DNA from: CAZGMJ01 sp964649005
GTDB taxonomy: Bacteria; Planctomycetota; Phycisphaerae; Sedimentisphaerales; Anaerobacaceae
Assembly (NCBI GenBank): GCA_964649005.1
Contig: CAZYMD010000006.1
Span: 1 to 46,076 of the forward strand
Length of the DNA stretch: 46,076 nucleotides
Direction: 5' to 3'
Position numbers and translations under genes: made by a program. The notes under the pieces are model-generated. The model had not been told where the DNA came from. It searched no databases and saw only the letters and a program-made list of their open reading frames with translations. Numbering within the stretch: the stretch's first letter is position 1; each line of letters opens with the position of its first letter. Shown here piece after piece: positions 8,812 through 17,567 of this stretch.

Positions 8812-9160
8812 CTTGAAATTCTCCGCCTTGATGATCCTAACTCTACACAATAAGGCCTTTCCGTCGGGCAGTAAACTACCAGCGAGACAAGATGGTGACT
8901 GGCCAAGGCGATAGAGTCGCATATATTTTTTAATGTGTAAAAAAGTTTATTGCTGTACTCATTCGCCTGGAACAGTACAATTATCGGCGAGGAATTCGGT
9001 GATGTGAGATAGTCAGTTGATCGTTCTTGAAGATTGGCTATAGCAAAGCTCTTTGAAACTGTTCTGGAGATGACCGTCAGAGTAGATACAGCCAACGGCC
9101 GACAACCGGTCTTCCCCGGAAGTAATGTCGGAATGGATTCAGATATTTGGAGACAAGATC
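8812..9160. other. intergenic before the secretin
   Basis: About 350 bp without a convincing gene. A weak sigma-70-like pair, TTGATC at 9017-9022 and TATAGC at 9039-9044 with a 16-bp spacer, could drive the secretin. No riboswitch or terminator that I can recognise. Confidence 0.35.
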
Positions 9161-11164
9161 ATGAATTCTTTTTATAGACAGGATGGCAGAAACAGCATGC
9201 CGAAGAAACTCTCTGCCTGTTTGTTCGTGTTTGGGGCATTTGCTGCAATTGGTGCCATTGCTGCAGTGGTTGCTGGCGCCGCCGAGCGAGGTGAGACAAT
9301 CTCCTCTATTGGCCGGCAAGCTGTGCCGAAACCAGCCATCGCACAGACCATTGCCCGAAATTCAACACTTCAAAAGCCACAAGCCGATGAAGAAAAGCAA
9401 GTCTTGATAGATGAAGTAGTGGATGAAAGTGTCGCGGACGATTCAACCATTCAAGATTTAGCGACCGCGGCGAAAGGGATACTCGAAGAGTTGGAGATCC
9501 CCGACATAATCGAGGCGCCGGAGGTAAATATCCCGTCAGACGTCATTCCAGAGACTCCCGAAGAGGAAGTGACCTCCGTAGCTACAGTAGAGGACAATCC
9601 TGAGGACGACCGGATAAAATCACTGTCTTTCAAGACAGACTGGGGTATTCGCGAGGCGCTTGGGTTTCTCGGTGTTGCCTATAGACGCAATATTGTCCCA
9701 GCTCCAAGTGTTGACGGCACTCTAACGGTGGCAAGCCTTTATAATGTGACGTTCGAAGAAGCGCTGGATGCGATTTTGGGCCATGGTTTCGTGCGTGAAG
9801 AAGAGGGGAATTTCATCAAGGTTTATACGGCTGATGAGTACAAGAAGATTATGGAAGATGAGGGCCGCAAGATCTATAAGATTTTCACGCTGTACTACAT
9901 ATCAGCCACCGAGGCCAAGAGGCTGCTCATGCCTGTCCTGAGCACCGGCGCGGGGATCGAAGCCACGACCGCGGCGGTAGTGGACTTCCCAACGGGCGAG
10001 TCAATAAGCACTGTCAAAGGCGGCGGAGACGCCACCGCCCTCAACGATACGCTGATTATCCACGATTATCCCGAGAAGATCGAGGAAGCGGAGAAGGTAT
10101 TGATCGCGGTGGACGTGCGGCCCAAACAGGTGCTGATCGAGGCGACCATTCTAAGCGTGAACCTGACTGAGGATATGCAGTTCGGGATAGACTGGCAGAC
10201 ACTTACGGGCACCCTGCCTTCGATAACAAATCCTGGCTTGTCTAATATTGCTCGTGATACTTCGGATCTGTTCAGGTTTCAGGGCAGCTCGCAAGTGACC
10301 AAGTCGGGCGGCCTGACGATAGGTTTCGCCATTGACGATTTGGGTGTGTTCATCAGAGACCTCGAAGAGATTACAGACGTTACGATCATGGCCAACCCAA
10401 AGATACTGGCTGTGAACAAGCAGTTAGGGCAGGTTTACATCGGCAAGAAGATAGGCTACAAGAGCCAGACGACTCAGACTCAAACTTCCACGACCGAACA
10501 GGTCGGATTCCTGGATACCGGCACCAAACTGTCTTTCCGGCCCTATATCGGAGACGATGGATATATCAGGATGGATATTCATCCCAAGGACAGCTCAGGC
10601 GCCTTGAACGCGCAGAACGTTCCTGATGAGACGTCGGCGGAGTTAGTAACCAACATTATCGTCAGAGATGGCCAGACAGTGGCTATTGGAGGCCTGTTCA
10701 GGGACAAGATAACGACCAAGAGGTCACAGATACCAGTTCTGGGCAATCTTCCATTTGTAGGGGGAGCTTTCAGGAGCACAGCGGACAATATCGAACGTCA
10801 GGAAGTGGTTGTTCTTTTAACGCCTCATATTATCGGTGAGCCAAGCGAGACCAATGGGCAGGCGATAGCTGAGGATGTTAATCGCAAGAGACAGGGAGCG
10901 ACAGATGAGCTTCAGTTCTTTGGCAGGACCAAGCTCGTGGAGGATTACTACGCAGAGGCGGCCCGTTATTACGTCGAAGGCGACAAGACGATGGCGTTGA
11001 AGAAGCTTAATATTGTTTTGCGGCTTCAGCCATCGTATCTTGATGGTATCAGGCTCAAAGAGAGGATTCTTGAAGAGTCGAATCCTGCTGAGCGGAAGAA
11101 ATTCGAGCGTTTGATGATGGTGGATATCGAACGCCAGGCGGCACCTAAGTGGCGTAGCAGATAA
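9161..11164 (+). CDS. secretin-family outer-membrane channel protein (GspD/PilQ-like)
   Basis: A pore-forming secretin of about 667 residues. The ATG at 9161 is chosen because GGAG at 9149-9152 sits eight bases upstream; an earlier frame-open codon at 9125 lacks a site. Order: hydrophobic export segment at about 17-38, an acidic low-complexity linker at about 65-150 rich in Glu and Asp, an STN-like N domain at about 156-220, a secretin_N-like ring (YKIFTLYYISATEAK), and the secretin core at about 320-560 with KQVLIEATIL, ANPKILAVN, the VGFLDTGTKLSFRP region and VPVLGNLP-type IPVLGNLPFVGGAF. The last 80 residues look TPR-like (YYAEAARYYVEGDKTMALKK). No GspE/F or PilM-P genes are adjacent, so the system it serves is not shown. 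Confidence 0.9.
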   Translation: MNSFYRQDGRNSMPKKLSACLFVFGAFAAIGAIAAVVAGAAERGETISSIGRQAVPKPAIAQTIARNSTLQKPQADEEKQVLIDEVVDESVADDSTIQDLATAAKGILEELEIPDIIEAPEVNIPSDVIPETPEEEVTSVATVEDNPEDDRIKSLSFKTDWGIREALGFLGVAYRRNIVPAPSVDGTLTVASLYNVTFEEALDAILGHGFVREEEGNFIKVYTADEYKKIMEDEGRKIYKIFTLYYISATEAKRLLMPVLSTGAGIEATTAAVVDFPTGESISTVKGGGDATALNDTLIIHDYPEKIEEAEKVLIAVDVRPKQVLIEATILSVNLTEDMQFGIDWQTLTGTLPSITNPGLSNIARDTSDLFRFQGSSQVTKSGGLTIGFAIDDLGVFIRDLEEITDVTIMANPKILAVNKQLGQVYIGKKIGYKSQTTQTQTSTTEQVGFLDTGTKLSFRPYIGDDGYIRMDIHPKDSSGALNAQNVPDETSAELVTNIIVRDGQTVAIGGLFRDKITTKRSQIPVLGNLPFVGGAFRSTADNIERQEVVVLLTPHIIGEPSETNGQAIAEDVNRKRQGATDELQFFGRTKLVEDYYAEAARYYVEGDKTMALKKLNIVLRLQPSYLDGIRLKERILEESNPAERKKFERLMMVDIERQAAPKWRSR

Positions 11165-11411
11165 GGCTCGGCGGTTGAAGCCAGGGAAGGACTGGGCAGG
11201 GATAGTGGCGCAGAGGCCAGGCAAGTTTTGGAATAATGCCCGCTTACAATGGGTATAGGTGCGAAATCGAGGAAAATGTTGACGGGAGATTGCGCCTTGG
11301 ATAGCATATGTTTACAGACGGGTTTCGCAGTCGCGAGCACGCTTCAATAATATGCAATAGTCTTAGGAGCATAATCGGGAATCCTGCACATCCAGAGAAA
11401 AGGGGATCAAA

Positions 11412-11972
11412 ATGGGAGTGGTAATTATACTATTTAGCTTATCTTCGATCATAGCTTTGCTGTTGGCTGCAATTGCGCTTGGGCAGTCATCGAGAGCGGG
11501 CAGAAACGCATCGGCGGCGAAAAGAAACACTATCGGAGCCGACGAGAAACGTAAACTGGTTGAGCTATCAGGTAAGATGGCATCTCTCGAACCTCATTTA
11601 GAAGAATTTGAAAAGAGGGAAAATGAAGCTGTTGAGCGTTTGGAGAAACTTGAGACGGAATTATCCGGGCGTGGGAGCGAATCCGAGACGGTAAAGCAAC
11701 ATATGCAAAAGAATGCCGCCGAACTTATGGAGCTGAGTCTAAGAATGGACAAACTCTCTGGTGAGATCGAGAGCTTCAAACAGTTCCAAAGCATGACCGA
11801 GGAGGTCCATCGTCGCATTGTGGGCGTTTTCAGCACAGCTCAGGCCGGGACGACCGCAGAAGTCGTTTCAGGACCAGATGAGATATCCACTGAACCCGAA
11901 GAAGATATCCAGGACACCGAAGAGCAACTGAGCGAGCCGGTGGATGATGATAACAATATAATACTTCAATGA
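11412..11972 (+). CDS. membrane-anchored coiled-coil protein
   Basis: A 186-residue protein. Residues 3-24 form one hydrophobic anchor (VVIILFSLSSIIALLLAAIA). Residues 45-145 are a continuous charged heptad-like coiled coil (KRKLVELSGKMASLE, EKLETELSGRG, LRMDKLSGEIESF). The C-terminal 40 residues are strongly acidic. AGGGG precedes the ATG. Placed 247 bp after the secretin on the same strand, it might be a periplasmic or cytoplasmic scaffold for that channel, but this is inferred from position only. No enzyme motif is visible. Confidence 0.7.
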   Translation: MGVVIILFSLSSIIALLLAAIALGQSSRAGRNASAAKRNTIGADEKRKLVELSGKMASLEPHLEEFEKRENEAVERLEKLETELSGRGSESETVKQHMQKNAAELMELSLRMDKLSGEIESFKQFQSMTEEVHRRIVGVFSTAQAGTTAEVVSGPDEISTEPEEDIQDTEEQLSEPVDDDNNIILQ

Positions 11973-12045
11973 CCTTATCAATCTGCTTAAACAGGCCAAG
12001 TCAAACATACAGCAATCCGCACTGCATTGCGTGAATTCCCGAACA

Positions 12046-14019
12046 CTATGGGGATTTCACGGTTTTGGAATTGCGGTTTCTCGTAGGTACTTTTGGATTC
12101 GGACGCCTGAGCACTGCTACCATCAGGTCTTTTGCGGGAACGAGGTGGCGATAGATAAAGGCCTGGGTCATATCATCAGCAGGTATTGCCTGGCGAAGGA
12201 CCTGACGTCCCTGGATAACAGCGAGACCTTCCATGTACAGACTAACAGGCTCTTTCGTCGGCATCGGCGGCGCCCTTAGAGTAAGTTTCACCTGGTCTTT
12301 CTGTGCAGGCAGATTGTCGCTACTTAACATGAATCCTCGCGGCGAGTCTTTTAACACCAGTTTTATATCTTCAGAAAATCCATCCTTACGCAGGACATAC
12401 ACAGTCAGAGGAATCCTTGCACCGGCGCGGGCGTTAAGAGTTGAAGGCACAATCCGCAACTCGAAGTCGGGCTGTGGCGGGCTGATACGCAAGCGATAGC
12501 TATAAGCTTCGCCCCCTTTATGCTGTGCATCTCCCAGATGGAGATAATAGGTTCCATCGGCGGGCAGTTTTATTCTGAGCATGGAATCGGCATGATGCGT
12601 GGTCAAGCCTGCCGCCTTGTCCTCACAATCGTCGTTGGCTATGAGTTTTCGGCCTGTTGCGTCGGTCAGAGTCAGAACTGAATCCAGTGGAGAATCCAAG
12701 CGACGTGCGTAGATTTCTGCAACTATCTCGTCTCCAGCTCGACCTGTGAAGGAAAATACATCGCAGTCGCCTGGTTGAGCAATACGACCATTTATAATAA
12801 TTGGAAGCGATACCATCCGGGCTTCGGCCTGGCGGTTATTTGGCTCTTTTTCCATGCTCTGCGGCAGCGAATCCACAGCAAAAGGAACATGGTTGGATAC
12901 CAATTGTTCAGCGCAAACGGAAATTGGAAGAACGCCCTGCTCCCTGTTCTCAGCGTTCAACGTCATTTTGTCGGTTGGAAGATTCCAGCCTTTGAGCTGT
13001 ACAGTTGTTTCGTCGTCGGTGCGACCACCCAGAGGGAAAATACTCGTGATAAAGGGCGACTGGCCTATGGCAATTCGATAGACGAAATCCTCACGCCCTC
13101 GGTAGATCGCATCTCTGATCTCCAGAGTGTATTTACCATCAGTTGGAATTTCATAATAAAGAACGGGGTCGGGATGGAATCTGTAGTCGTCGTCGTAGGC
13201 AACTTCATTTCCATTCGGATCATAAAGTGCCAGGGTGGCCTGAAACCAGCCTGGAACAGCATCAGCAAGGTAAGGGATCAATTCTCTTGCGCTGACGGCC
13301 ATGACGAGTCGCGTGCCCTTGTCCAGGTTCAGACAAAACCTGTCAACATCGCCCGGTTCGATCCGGCCATTTATAACCAGAGGTAATATAGAGGGAACAT
13401 TTTGATCCGCTATTTTATTATTTGGTTCATGTTCAATGCATTCAGGCAGTTGGCCCACGTAAAAGGCTACGGGATTGGAGAGGCCCATGGCAGTTTGCAA
13501 CCTCAACTCGCGTCGGCCCAGCTTGGCATCCGAAGCAACAACCACTCGAAGAGTCACGTCTTCAGCAAGCTGAGGATTGTCACGATTTCTGTTTTTGGGA
13601 TTGGCGAGTTTTTCTCTTATCTCAGCCATTTCCTTCTGCATGGCCGGGCGGTCTATTATGACATTAGGATCTATTTGTGTTCGTGTTTCTTCTTTGGCTT
13701 TGTTCTTAAGCCTGCCTGCCTGCCCCAGATTAAGTATCTGCTGGATCTCCTTGAGACGGTCTCTGAGCAGATTGAGCTGCTTTCCATTAAGAGGTTTTAC
13801 GTGTTCGATCACAGTAACTTGCACCCCGTCGCCAGAGACAACCGCTCCTGCCACGCCATCGAGAAAACGCCCTGCCATTTTGACTTCAAATGTAGCGCCC
13901 TGTTGGCCGCCTGCAGGATAGATATAACCGACACCAGGACTTCGCTGCGCCCATGTTTTGGATGTAATAGCCAAAACAAATATCATCAATATTATTGTCC
14001 ACCATCGGGAACGTTTCAT
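12046..14019 (-). CDS. secreted protein with pre-peptidase C-terminal (PPC) domains
   Basis: A protein of about 657 residues from the ATG at 14019, which has GGTGG upstream; the ATG at 14031 is possible too. A signal peptide (WWTIILMIFVLAITSKTWA) is followed by IPT/TIG-like beta sheets (YIYPAGGQQGATFEV), then two PPC-type units, each with an EPNN marker and an INGRI strand: EHEPNNKIADQ with INGRIEPGDVDRF, and EKEPNNRQAEA with INGRIAQPGDCDVF. These end in DGKYTLEIRD and DGTYYLHLGD. A serine-rich C-terminal beta domain follows. No protease motif is present. It is the last gene of the DUF1549-DUF1501-PPC cassette, 3 to 15 bp after its neighbour, and probably a surface partner of those two. Confidence 0.85.
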   Translation of the reverse strand: MKRSRWWTIILMIFVLAITSKTWAQRSPGVGYIYPAGGQQGATFEVKMAGRFLDGVAGAVVSGDGVQVTVIEHVKPLNGKQLNLLRDRLKEIQQILNLGQAGRLKNKAKEETRTQIDPNVIIDRPAMQKEMAEIREKLANPKNRNRDNPQLAEDVTLRVVVASDAKLGRRELRLQTAMGLSNPVAFYVGQLPECIEHEPNNKIADQNVPSILPLVINGRIEPGDVDRFCLNLDKGTRLVMAVSARELIPYLADAVPGWFQATLALYDPNGNEVAYDDDYRFHPDPVLYYEIPTDGKYTLEIRDAIYRGREDFVYRIAIGQSPFITSIFPLGGRTDDETTVQLKGWNLPTDKMTLNAENREQGVLPISVCAEQLVSNHVPFAVDSLPQSMEKEPNNRQAEARMVSLPIIINGRIAQPGDCDVFSFTGRAGDEIVAEIYARRLDSPLDSVLTLTDATGRKLIANDDCEDKAAGLTTHHADSMLRIKLPADGTYYLHLGDAQHKGGEAYSYRLRISPPQPDFELRIVPSTLNARAGARIPLTVYVLRKDGFSEDIKLVLKDSPRGFMLSSDNLPAQKDQVKLTLRAPPMPTKEPVSLYMEGLAVIQGRQVLRQAIPADDMTQAFIYRHLVPAKDLMVAVLRRPNPKVPTRNRNSKTVKSP

Positions 14020-14034
14020 AGAATCCACCATTGA

Positions 14035-15423
14035 TTACATTATTTCTCTCAGCCGTCCACCCATGGGAACGTCCTTCGTTGCCGAGGGAGTTACGCGAAC
14101 AGTCAGGCCCTGGGGATGGGGCAACGTTCCATCGGGATCAATGCCGAGCAGTTCGTACATGCTGGCGATAAGATCAACAGGGTACACGGGGCGTTCTTTA
14201 ACGGTCTCACCTTTTTCATCGGAGGCCCCCACTACGTGACCACCTTTGAATCCGCCACCGGCCATAACGGTAGAGAAAACTTTGCCATAATGGCCACGTC
14301 CACCATTCCAGGGGGCTTCGTTCTGAACTTTGGGGGTTCGACCAAATTCGCCACCCCACCAGACGATGGTGCTGTCCAGTAAGCCACGCTCTGAAAGGTC
14401 CTTGAGCAGAGTTGCCATGCCCTTGTCCATTTCAGGCAGTTTGCGACGCATGGTCTGAAAATGCTGCTTGTGCGTGTCCCAGCCCTTATAATTGATGGTG
14501 ACGTATGGGACGCCGCGTTCGATAAGCCGGCGGGCGGCGAGGCAGGATTGGCCAAAAGTGTTGAGTCCGTATTGCTCCCTCAACTCTTTCTTTTCCTGTG
14601 AAAGATCGAAGACCTTTCCTGCATCACCTAAAATTAAATCATAAGCCTGCTTTTCGCATTGATCCAAAGCCGCTAATTTGGGATCGCCTTTCATGGATCG
14701 CCCAAGTGTGTTCAATGCGTGTAAAAGTTCGCGTCTATCCTTCTGTCGCTTCTCTGTAACGCCCTGTGCAACGACACCTTCGACAACAAAGGGCGTTCTG
14801 GCAGGGTCGCCGCCTGTAGCGAATGGTTTGTAGCGTGAGCCGAGGAATCCGGCCTCGGAAAAACGCCCCTGAGTCCCTGTAAGTACTATGTATGGTGGAA
14901 TCAATCCCTTGTATCCTGCCTCATAGCCCTTGAAGAGTGAAACTACCGCCCCGACACACGGATAGACCTGGCCATCTCCAGGCTTTCGACCCGTCTGAAC
15001 CATGTAGGATGCTGTTTCGTGGGCGTTGACACCATGAGTCATGCTGCGGATTATGGAATACTTGTCCGCCTGCTGGGCGAGCAGGGGCAGCATCTCTCCG
15101 ATCATAATACCATCAACGTTAGTTTGAATCGGCTTGTTCAAAGGACCGCAGTATGCGGCCCCCGCCTGGGGCTTGGGATCGAAAGTGTCAAGGTGCGCCG
15201 GACCACCCCACATCCATATTTGGATGACTGCTTTAGCTTTGGCAGGCGGGGCAACCGCCAGGACTGGAGAATTCAAGCGGCCGGCCAGGGCCAATCCCGC
15301 CGCACCAAAAAGGCCGCGACGTAACATTTCACGTCTGGAGATTGGCGCTTCGCCCACGCGAAGGACCCGGCTCTCTTCATTCACACTCTGCACTCTCACA
15401 TTCGGATTATCTCTGGTGCTCAT
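14035..15423 (-). CDS. DUF1501 protein with twin-arginine signal
   Basis: A 462-residue member of the DUF1501 family, related in fold to sulfatases and alkaline phosphatases. A Tat signal is present: SRREMLRRGLFGAAGLALAG at residues 29-48. Then the DUF1501 features: IQIWMWGGPAHLDTFDPKP, the metal-site-like SMTHGVNAHETASY, TINYKGWDTHKQHFQ, WWGGEFGRTPKVQ and GRGHYGKVFS. Export of a folded, perhaps metal-bearing enzyme is implied by the Tat motif. It sits between the DUF1549/DUF1553 gene and the PPC gene on one strand, the standard planctomycete pairing. Biochemical activity is not established for the family. Confidence 0.9.
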   Translation of the reverse strand: MSTRDNPNVRVQSVNEESRVLRVGEAPISRREMLRRGLFGAAGLALAGRLNSPVLAVAPPAKAKAVIQIWMWGGPAHLDTFDPKPQAGAAYCGPLNKPIQTNVDGIMIGEMLPLLAQQADKYSIIRSMTHGVNAHETASYMVQTGRKPGDGQVYPCVGAVVSLFKGYEAGYKGLIPPYIVLTGTQGRFSEAGFLGSRYKPFATGGDPARTPFVVEGVVAQGVTEKRQKDRRELLHALNTLGRSMKGDPKLAALDQCEKQAYDLILGDAGKVFDLSQEKKELREQYGLNTFGQSCLAARRLIERGVPYVTINYKGWDTHKQHFQTMRRKLPEMDKGMATLLKDLSERGLLDSTIVWWGGEFGRTPKVQNEAPWNGGRGHYGKVFSTVMAGGGFKGGHVVGASDEKGETVKERPVYPVDLIASMYELLGIDPDGTLPHPQGLTVRVTPSATKDVPMGGRLREIM

Positions 15424-15461
15424 TGTGTCACCTTCTCTTTTACGTATACTGTGTCACGTTG

Positions 15462-17045
15462 TTAATGTCTGTATAGAAATTCGGCGCTGTTGAACAACAC
15501 CCAGACGAGATCCATAGCAACCTCACGTTTATTGCCTGCACGGGACAGAGAATAGTCCGCCACTGTCTTTAACTCTTCATCCGTTGGGAATCGCGAAAGG
15601 ATTGTCAGATACAATCTGGCAGTAACCTGTTTTGGATTCCCTCTCGACTGCATTAAAAACCGCAGCTTCGGACTCCTTTCGATCTTGCGCTGTATATGGC
15701 TCGAGTTGAGCATATGAAGCCTTTGGTCGGCTGTGGGATTATTATTACGTTCCGATTCCAGGCCTGTATCTCTTGGCGGGCGTCCAAACATTTCAAGGAA
15801 TGAGCTGGTGATGCTGCCATCGGTCAGCGCTATCGAACGCTGGTCTTCAGGGATATAAGTAAAGGGCTCCGGGATGGCGCTCTCATACTCCTCTGTCGTG
15901 CCAGTAATTTGGCACAGGGCATCGATCAGTACCTCGGCTTCGAGCTGCCTGATAGGGTAAGAAGCGAAATTGGCAACCGCCTGAGGGTTGTCACTCTTGG
16001 CAATCGATGAAAGCTGATAAGTCTTGGAATTAAGAATCAAACGGTAGATATGCTTGAGATCATACTTATGGCTTACCAGTTCTTTCTCCAGATAGGCGAG
16101 CAGTTCGGGATTACTGGGCGGATTGCCATCTCTGATGTCATCAGGCTCATGGATGATCCCACGACCAAGCAGCCAGGACCAGATACGATTGACGATGTTT
16201 CGCACGAACCAGGGATTTTTCGGAGCAATCAACCAATCGGCAAAAATTTTGCGAGGGTCGGCGGAGGCTGAAAACTGTATGGTCGTTCCATCGGGGAAAA
16301 CCGCTGAGAGCCGGTCGCCTGATATATGGGCGGCAGGCATATTCGGATCGAAAAAAACAATCTCCTCTTTCCATTCGGCTGTCGACTTGAATGCAATGCG
16401 AGAGAAAAAAGCAGCCATATCAGCCAGTTTCTCATCTTCCCAGTTCTCCGCGCGAGCGCCCATAAAGGTCAGCGCCACGGCCTGAGCGAGGGCCTTCGGC
16501 TCTTTGCTCTGAGCGGAACGGTAGAAATTGACACGAGGGTCACGAAAATTGCTGCCGTTAGCCGTAAGCATCTCTCGGACGAACCGGTTGTAAGGCATAT
16601 TATCCTTTATGCAAGTGCGAATCCATCGATGGTAGGCCTGCACGGCATTGGGCCACAGATTTATTGGGAATTCCGCTTTGATACGCAGTAAATCGCCCCA
16701 TTTCATCGCCCAATAGTCTGCGAATTCATCCCGTTCGAGGAGACGGTCGATAAGGATTTTGCGTTTGTTTGGGGTCCTATCCGAGAGAAAAGCCCTGGCC
16801 TCCTGCGCAGTGGGCAGAGTTCCAATCACATCCAGATAGGCACGACGGACAAATACTGCATCCGAGCAAATATTGGCCGGTTCGATGCCCAACTGCTCCA
16901 ACCTGCTGAAGACCAGCTTGTCGATCTGACTATGGGGAATTGGAACGTTGCGGCCTTCAAAAGGATTCAATGCAACCCCCAATGCTGTGGTTGCTGTCAG
17001 AATTGCTAATAGAACAACCGCCGAAATCGACGATGCTTTCGTCAT
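15462..17045 (-). CDS. DUF1549/DUF1553 protein without cytochrome domain
   Basis: A protein of about 527 residues. The ATG at 17045 has GGAG nine bases upstream, better than the in-frame TTG at 17060. Signal peptide at residues 1-25, then DUF1549 (IDKLVFSRLEQLGIEPA, RRAYLDVIGTLPT, FADYWAMKWGDLLR, and YNRFVREMLTANG), then DUF1553 (NPWFVRNIVNRIWSWLLGRG, DIRDGNPPSNPELL, LNSKTYQLSS, MFGRPPRDTGLE). Many relatives carry an N-terminal Planctomycete cytochrome c domain; here no CxxCH is present and DUF1549 begins straight after the signal. It is the first gene of the cassette with DUF1501 and PPC genes. Function of the pair is unknown. Confidence 0.9.
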   Translation of the reverse strand: MTKASSISAVVLLAILTATTALGVALNPFEGRNVPIPHSQIDKLVFSRLEQLGIEPANICSDAVFVRRAYLDVIGTLPTAQEARAFLSDRTPNKRKILIDRLLERDEFADYWAMKWGDLLRIKAEFPINLWPNAVQAYHRWIRTCIKDNMPYNRFVREMLTANGSNFRDPRVNFYRSAQSKEPKALAQAVALTFMGARAENWEDEKLADMAAFFSRIAFKSTAEWKEEIVFFDPNMPAAHISGDRLSAVFPDGTTIQFSASADPRKIFADWLIAPKNPWFVRNIVNRIWSWLLGRGIIHEPDDIRDGNPPSNPELLAYLEKELVSHKYDLKHIYRLILNSKTYQLSSIAKSDNPQAVANFASYPIRQLEAEVLIDALCQITGTTEEYESAIPEPFTYIPEDQRSIALTDGSITSSFLEMFGRPPRDTGLESERNNNPTADQRLHMLNSSHIQRKIERSPKLRFLMQSRGNPKQVTARLYLTILSRFPTDEELKTVADYSLSRAGNKREVAMDLVWVLFNSAEFLYRH

Positions 17046-17075
17046 GTTTAAGAACTCCAAGTATTTATAATGACA

Positions 17076-17091
17076 GATCTGCGTACAGATC
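17076..17091. repeat. inverted repeat, candidate operator
   Basis: GATCTG and CAGATC arms around a CGTA spacer, lying about 30 bp upstream of the DUF1549 start codon. Its size and placement suit a dimeric repressor site, but no regulator gene is nearby. Confidence 0.3.
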
Positions 17092-17475
17092 CTACTCTTG
17101 TAGACGCCTGCTAAAGCCCCCAGATTGCCAATAAATCCGGCTCAGGCCATATACAGTCAAGAATAGAAATCCTGCGAGCTACAATCCGTTCCTACTACGT
17201 CCAGCGGTTGGCCGAGTTCATTGTGCGGATTAGACGTCATTTTGCGCCCAGATGTTCATATCAGCACCACTGCCTCAATTTATTGCAGAGATGAGTATCA
17301 GGTAATATGTGAAATTTGTCAATGACTCGATAGAGGGCGTAACGGTCCCAAGGATTGTGGGAAAATTTAGATAATGCACTGATTTATACGTTCTCCTAAA
17401 AAAGATTGCCTCGTTCACATCACAAATCCCACCCTCTCAGCACAGAGTCATGACAAACACAATATGTATTGAGTG

Positions 17476-17504
17476 TTGAACGCAGGTATGTGGGCTGGTA
17501 TGCT
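17476..17504 (+). promoter_or_regulatory. candidate extended -10 promoter of the glycoside-hydrolase-like gene
   Basis: TTGAAC at 17476-17481, a 17-bp spacer, and TATGCT at 17499-17504 preceded by TGG, the extended -10 pattern. Predicted start near 17511 leaves a leader of about 57 nt with AGAGGA before the ATG. Confidence 0.4.
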
Positions 17505-17567
17505 AATCGCTTGTATCGAGACCAGGCCAGAACGTATAAGCAAACAATAAGAAGAGGATATTTCAAC

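Larger units (their letters stand above)
17046..17567. other. divergent intergenic region
   Basis: About 520 bp between the DUF1549 cassette and the glycoside-hydrolase-like gene, transcribed away from each other. It holds an inverted repeat at 17076-17091 and a candidate promoter at 17476-17504. No gene or RNA is recognised. Confidence 0.5.

Noticed and set aside
8830..8935. Possible riboswitch-like segment before the secretin (words resembling a c-di-GMP aptamer)
   Set aside because: The conserved core and pairing of the GEMM class could not be assembled; similarity is limited to a few bases.
12775..14034. Two long plus-strand frames (203 and 210 codons) within the PPC gene
   Set aside because: Antisense to a convincing PPC protein, without ribosome sites or family motifs.
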